From BOKV01 sp041739225 (GTDB taxonomy: Bacteria > Pseudomonadota > Alphaproteobacteria > Rhizobiales > Rhizobiaceae): a stretch of 15,342 nucleotides of DNA. Below are positions 14,037-15,342 of the stretch, piece after piece; the first letter of the stretch is position 1, and every line of letters starts with the position of its first letter. The stretch is from positions 1 through 15,342 of the forward strand of contig JBGSOG010000001.1 of NCBI GenBank assembly GCA_041739225.1. The letters are read 5' to 3'. Under the pieces are notes generated by a model. It ran no database searches. It saw only the letters and a list, made by a program, of their open reading frames with translations, and had not been told where the DNA came from. Position numbers and translations under genes: made by a program.

Positions 14037-14150
14037 ATGCGCAGCATCATTGCCCTCGTTTCAAACGTAATCGTCCCGGCTTTTGCCGCTGGACGGGCGC
14101 GTCATTTTGCTGCCAGCAAAACACCTGCAACCAAAACCACCAAATCCTGA
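14037..14150 (+). CDS. possible 37-residue small protein
   Basis: ATG 14037 is preceded by AGGA with about eight bases spacing. The 37 codons encode a hydrophobic start MRSIIALVSNVIVPAFAAG, then a basic, alanine/threonine-rich tail ARHFAASKTPATKTTKS. It lies in the 306-base gap between the small membrane protein and asd, which otherwise holds only a degenerate palindrome. The good ribosome site and the bipartite composition support translation. No family is recognised, so a chance frame cannot be excluded. The N-terminal half could be a membrane-associating helix. Confidence 0.45.
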   Translation: MRSIIALVSNVIVPAFAAGRARHFAASKTPATKTTKS

Positions 14151-14155
14151 TCTTT

Positions 14156-14200
14156 CCGCTCAGCCCCACGCTCTCCCGGGTCTGAACGGGAGGGTAGCGG
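14156..14200. repeat. degenerate palindromic intergenic element, REP-like
   Basis: Outer arms CCGCT (14156-14160) and AGCGG (14196-14200) enclose CTCCCG (14173-14178) and CGGGAG (14187-14192) with an eight-base loop. CTCTCCC ... GGGAGGGTAGCGG wording resembles the dispersed intergenic palindromes common in rhizobial genomes. A nine-base direct repeat GGGCGCAAG follows at 14227-14235 and 14242-14250. No U-run follows, so a terminator is less likely. Other genome copies cannot be checked here. Confidence 0.35.
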
Positions 14201-14286
14201 CACACCAAGGCTCCATCGGCCAAGGTGGGCGCAAGCCGGGAGGGCGCAAGGGCAACAGGCCCGGATCGCAACTTTGGGAGTTCAAC

Positions 14287-15318
14287 ATGGGTTACAAGAT
14301 CGCAATCATCGGCGCGACGGGCAATGTCGGCCGTGAGATGCTCAACATTCTTGATGAGCGGGGCTTTCCCGCTGACACGGTGGTGGCGCTGGCCTCGCGT
14401 CGCAGCCAGGGAACGGAAGTTTCCTTCGGCGACAAGACGCTGAAAGTTCAAACGCTCGACAATTATGATTTCACTGGCACCGACATCGCATTGATGTCTG
14501 CCGGGGGCGAAGTTTCCAAGATATGGTCGCCGAAAATTGCCGCGCAAGGCTGTGTCGTCATCGACAATTCTTCGGCGTGGCGATACGACGAAAACGTGCC
14601 GCTGATCGTGCCTGAAGTGAATGCGGATGCGATTTCGGGGTTCAGCAAGCGCAACATCATTGCCAACCCCAATTGCTCGACCGCGCAGCTCGTTGTTGCG
14701 CTGAAGCCGCTTCACGACCACGCCAAAATCAAGCGGGTTGTCGTCTCTACCTACCAGTCGGTTTCCGGTGCGGGCAAGGAAGGGATGGACGAGCTTTTCC
14801 ACCAAACCCGGGCAATATTCGTCGCCGATCCGCTGGAAGCCAAGAAGTTTACCAAGCGCATCGCCTTCAATGTCATTCCGCACATCGACGTGTTCATGGA
14901 TGACGGCTCGACCAAGGAAGAATGGAAAGTCGTCGCCGAGACCAAGAAGATCATCGACAAGAAGATCAAGGTCACCTGCACTGCGGTGCGGGTGCCGGTT
15001 TTCATTGGCCATTCAGAAGCGGTGAACATTGAATTTGAAAATCCGATAAGCGCCGATGAGGCGCGTGAAATCCTGCGCGAGGCGCCGGGATGTCTGGTGA
15101 TCGACAAGCGCGAAAACGGTGGTTACATCACACCGCTCGAGTGCGCCGGCGAAGATGCAACCTACATTTCGCGCATTCGCGAAGACCCAACGGTCGAAAA
15201 TGGCCTCAACATCTGGGTCGTGTCCGACAATCTGCGCAAAGGCGCTGCGCTCAACGCCATTCAGATTGCCGAACTGCTGGTCAACCGTGGCTTGCTCAAG
15301 AAAAGCAAGGCGGCCTGA
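14287..15318 (+). CDS. asd: aspartate-semialdehyde dehydrogenase
   Basis: This 343-residue protein begins MGYKIAIIGATGNVGREML, with the NADP-binding GxTGxVG motif. It continues with IDNSSAWRYDENVPLIVPEVN, ANPNCSTAQLVVALKPL with the catalytic Cys130, STYQSVSGAGKEGMDEL, VRVPVFIGHSEAVN with the expected catalytic His242, and a C-terminal NIWVVSDNLRKGAALNAIQIAE. It reduces aspartyl-4-phosphate to aspartate semialdehyde, the branch point to lysine/diaminopimelate, threonine and methionine. Length and sequence are typical for the bacterial enzyme. GGGAG lies seven bases before ATG 14287; the open frame upstream to 14083 is non-homologous. Its place downstream of leuB matches the common order in rhizobia, with the symporter and small membrane genes between. 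Confidence 0.97.
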   Translation: MGYKIAIIGATGNVGREMLNILDERGFPADTVVALASRRSQGTEVSFGDKTLKVQTLDNYDFTGTDIALMSAGGEVSKIWSPKIAAQGCVVIDNSSAWRYDENVPLIVPEVNADAISGFSKRNIIANPNCSTAQLVVALKPLHDHAKIKRVVVSTYQSVSGAGKEGMDELFHQTRAIFVADPLEAKKFTKRIAFNVIPHIDVFMDDGSTKEEWKVVAETKKIIDKKIKVTCTAVRVPVFIGHSEAVNIEFENPISADEAREILREAPGCLVIDKRENGGYITPLECAGEDATYISRIREDPTVENGLNIWVVSDNLRKGAALNAIQIAELLVNRGLLKKSKAA

Positions 15319-15342
15319 CAGCAAACAATGATTTCAGGGGCG

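Noticed and set aside
14047..15012. 321-codon open frame antisense to asd
   Set aside because: It is a shadow of asd codon bias, with no recognisable domain and no start signals.

Overview
The window looks like the chromosome of an alphaproteobacterium, most likely a member of the Hyphomicrobiales (Rhizobiales). The evidence is a GTTC-N7-GTTC LexA box in front of an ImuA-type gene, the leuD / leuB / asd neighbourhood, the alphaproteobacterial style of LeuD, LeuB and Asd, and the GC-rich codon use of most genes. This placement rests on recognised families and gene order; no database search was possible.

Layout. Positions 1-446 (minus) hold the 5' part of imuA behind an SOS box. Positions 616-1047 (plus) encode a small zincin-like metallopeptidase. 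Positions 1048-3376 are an AT-richer insert with one gene (1051-3321, minus), a 756-residue protein with a 47-residue beta-helix-like repeat and two C-terminal membrane segments. The insert lies between two 203-bp direct repeats: the 3' end of the metallopeptidase gene (845-1047) and a displaced second copy of that end (3377-3579). Next come a DUF1737 gene (3607-3813, minus) and a divergent pair: a CitE-like lyase (3877-4737, minus) and a DAO-type FAD oxidoreductase (4801-5979, plus).

Positions 6092-8607 form a leucine-biosynthesis stretch: leuD, a DUF2798 membrane protein, leuB, and a DUF6314-type protein whose start overlaps the leuB stop. An isolated Tad-like von Willebrand factor A protein follows (8698-9924). 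It converges on an unrecognised 211-residue protein (9955-10590, minus). From 10871 to 13257 lies a two-gene sodium:solute symporter operon of the DUF4212 / VC_2705 type, closed by a clear intrinsic terminator. Its upstream region holds two inverted repeats whose arms can also pair with each other. Two small membrane proteins, a 37-codon small ORF, a degenerate palindromic intergenic element and asd (14287-15318) complete the window.

How the genes work together. LeuD and LeuB catalyse consecutive steps of leucine synthesis. Asd feeds the lysine, threonine, methionine and diaminopimelate branches, so the right half is amino-acid housekeeping with a monocarboxylate-type uptake system between. 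The accessory part is the 2.3-kb one-gene insert. The two observations most worth following are that insert with its 203-bp boundary repeats, and the switch-like leader of the symporter operon.
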